Of a DNA stretch of 64,000 nucleotides, positions 63,187 to 64,000 are shown one piece after another (the stretch's first letter is position 1; each line of letters begins with the position of its first letter). A program made the position numbers and the translations under genes. The notes below the pieces were generated by a model. It was not told the DNA's origin. It did no database searches and saw only the letters and a program-made list of their open reading frames with translations. This DNA is from Hydractinia symbiolongicarpus. Taxonomy: Eukaryota; Cnidaria; Hydrozoa; Anthoathecata; Hydractiniidae. The DNA lies in the NCBI RefSeq assembly GCF_029227915.1, contig NC_079876.1, positions 28,431,828 through 28,495,827 of the forward strand. Reading direction: 5' to 3'.

Positions 63187-64000
63187 GTGACCAAACTTGA
63201 GCAAAATAGAATAGCTAATGGAAAAGTTTTAGATCAGTCTCCTTTTTGTGTCCTGCAAGATCCAATCCCATCTATTCACGCAAACCCAGTTAAGTTTCTT
63301 GGCTGGACGATAAATTCAACATTGTTAGATTCAGCTGTTGTCCAACAGGTTATTGTTAACGCTGCTCTACAGCCAGTCAATCTCATAGATAAGTCTTCCC
63401 ATAGAGGCATTCACAAAGTGTGGTTTTTGCATCATCTTCTAATTCCCTGAATACGATGGCCTTTTTTAATTTACGAAGTTCCGATATCTCGTATTGTTTC
63501 ACTAGAACAAAAGTTTTCTTTCCTCATAAGAAAGTGGCTGAGACTCCATCACTCTATTTCTAACATAAATTTGTATTCCGCTTCATCGCCATGCCTGTTA
63601 CCTTTAAAAAGTCTATCCTCTGTACTAAAATCTGCTAAGATCAGCAGTCATCTTATCCTCCGAGATTCGGCTGATCCTCTAGTCTCAGACTCTCCTCCAG
63701 ACTTTAAGGCTGGACACTGGAAGGTAGATCAAACAGTAAAATCAGCAGAGTCAACTCGAGTTCAAGAAAATACTTGCTTTCCACCAGTTTGGTAGAGCAG
63801 GCTTGGGACTGGTTAGCCATAAGAGTGTCCCAGCAATTGGTACCCATTCTTACCGCAAACTTGTATCAGATGTTGTGCAGGACAATGAGTAAGACATCTA
63901 TTATGCTCGAGCCGTTCAGCTTCATGTCCAAGGTAACTGGACTAAATGGTGCTCGTTTATTAAATACGATCTTTCTTGGAAGAACCTACTGTCTCTGCCG
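63187..64000 (+). pseudogene. R2-like retrotransposon copy 4, post-palm region, continues past window
   Basis: Plus-strand reading: IHANPVKFLGWTINSTLLDS, SSHRGIHKVWFLHHLLIP, a stop, IRWPFLIYEVPIS, FLIRKWLRLHHS, LPLKSLSSVLKSAKISSHLI, FGRAGLG-type text in a shifted frame, SHKSVPAIGTHSYRKLVSDV and NWTKWCSFIKYDLSWKNLLS. Same order as copies 1 and 2. The part covering 63446-63560 shows the roughly 30 residues missing at the copy 2 inversion junction. RLE and any USP would lie beyond 64000. Confidence 0.82.

Overview
This is a eukaryotic, almost certainly metazoan, genome segment. It is AT-rich, has spliceosomal introns with gt..ag borders and AATAAA signals, and contains no ordinary conserved single-copy gene that I can name. 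The mix of element types (animal Ty1/copia elements primed by initiator tRNA-Met, RLE-type LINEs, an OTU Helitron, THAP/Kolobok, piggyBac, PIF/Harbinger and pogo) and the repeated 'uncharacterized protein' families fit a cnidarian best, perhaps a medusozoan. That assignment is inference. The window is essentially a nest of mobile elements of different ages.

Layout. 1-1160: piggyBac remnant. 1296-1984: spliced C2H2-like gene fragment. 2576-10390 (minus): an R2-like retrotransposon with RT and a restriction-like endonuclease, split by a Ty1/copia element (3835-8560, 5-bp target duplication TAAAC). 10690-16215: two dispersed repeat families (Rep-A and Rep-B, nested in each other) and a scrambled PIF/Harbinger transposase. 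16220-18110: a C2H2/PHD pseudogene and an APE-type LINE RT fragment. 18420-21430: mostly non-coding, with a tRNA-like sequence and a second LINE RT scrap. 21432-30045: an 8.6-kb Kolobok-like DNA transposon with TTAA target duplications. It carries a P2X7-cytoplasmic-domain-like gene (+) and a THAP-transposase gene (-), and contains a nested 3.4-kb element (25157-28587) with an intact spliced DUF4806-like gene. 30391-36821: a Helitron with 2A-like peptide, OTU protease, Rep and Pif1-type helicase, followed by two interleaved minisatellites. 40536-46771: one R2-like retrotransposon insertion in two opposed halves (twin-priming pattern), whose RT is interrupted by a pogo-like transposon. Its C-terminus is a complete ubiquitin-specific protease (USP). 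46770-49000: duplications, a MITE, a tRNA-like sequence, a pyrimidine-rich minisatellite and Rep-A tails. 49998-56003: an APE-type LINE split by a nearly intact Ty1/copia element (50732-55352, target duplication CTTCA). 56003-56955: a second R2-like 3' fragment, again with a USP domain. 56955-62763: THAP-bearing transposon (58924-60617) and unidentified coding scraps. 63190-64000: a third R2-like copy.

The most unusual content is: (1) an RLE-type non-LTR retrotransposon family whose ORF ends in a USP-type deubiquitinase, present in two diverged copies; (2) a Helitron whose ORF starts with a hydrophobic segment, a 2A-like skip motif and then an OTU protease; (3) a Kolobok-like transposon with an accessory P2X7-like zinc-domain gene; (4) a transposon with CCCAGCCGGCACAA ends and an intact DUF4806 gene but no recognisable transposase, inserted exactly at a splice donor. 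Two deubiquitinase folds (USP, OTU) have thus been recruited by unrelated elements in one window. Most coding regions carry a few frameshifts or stops, so exon and ORF limits are approximate where I say so.
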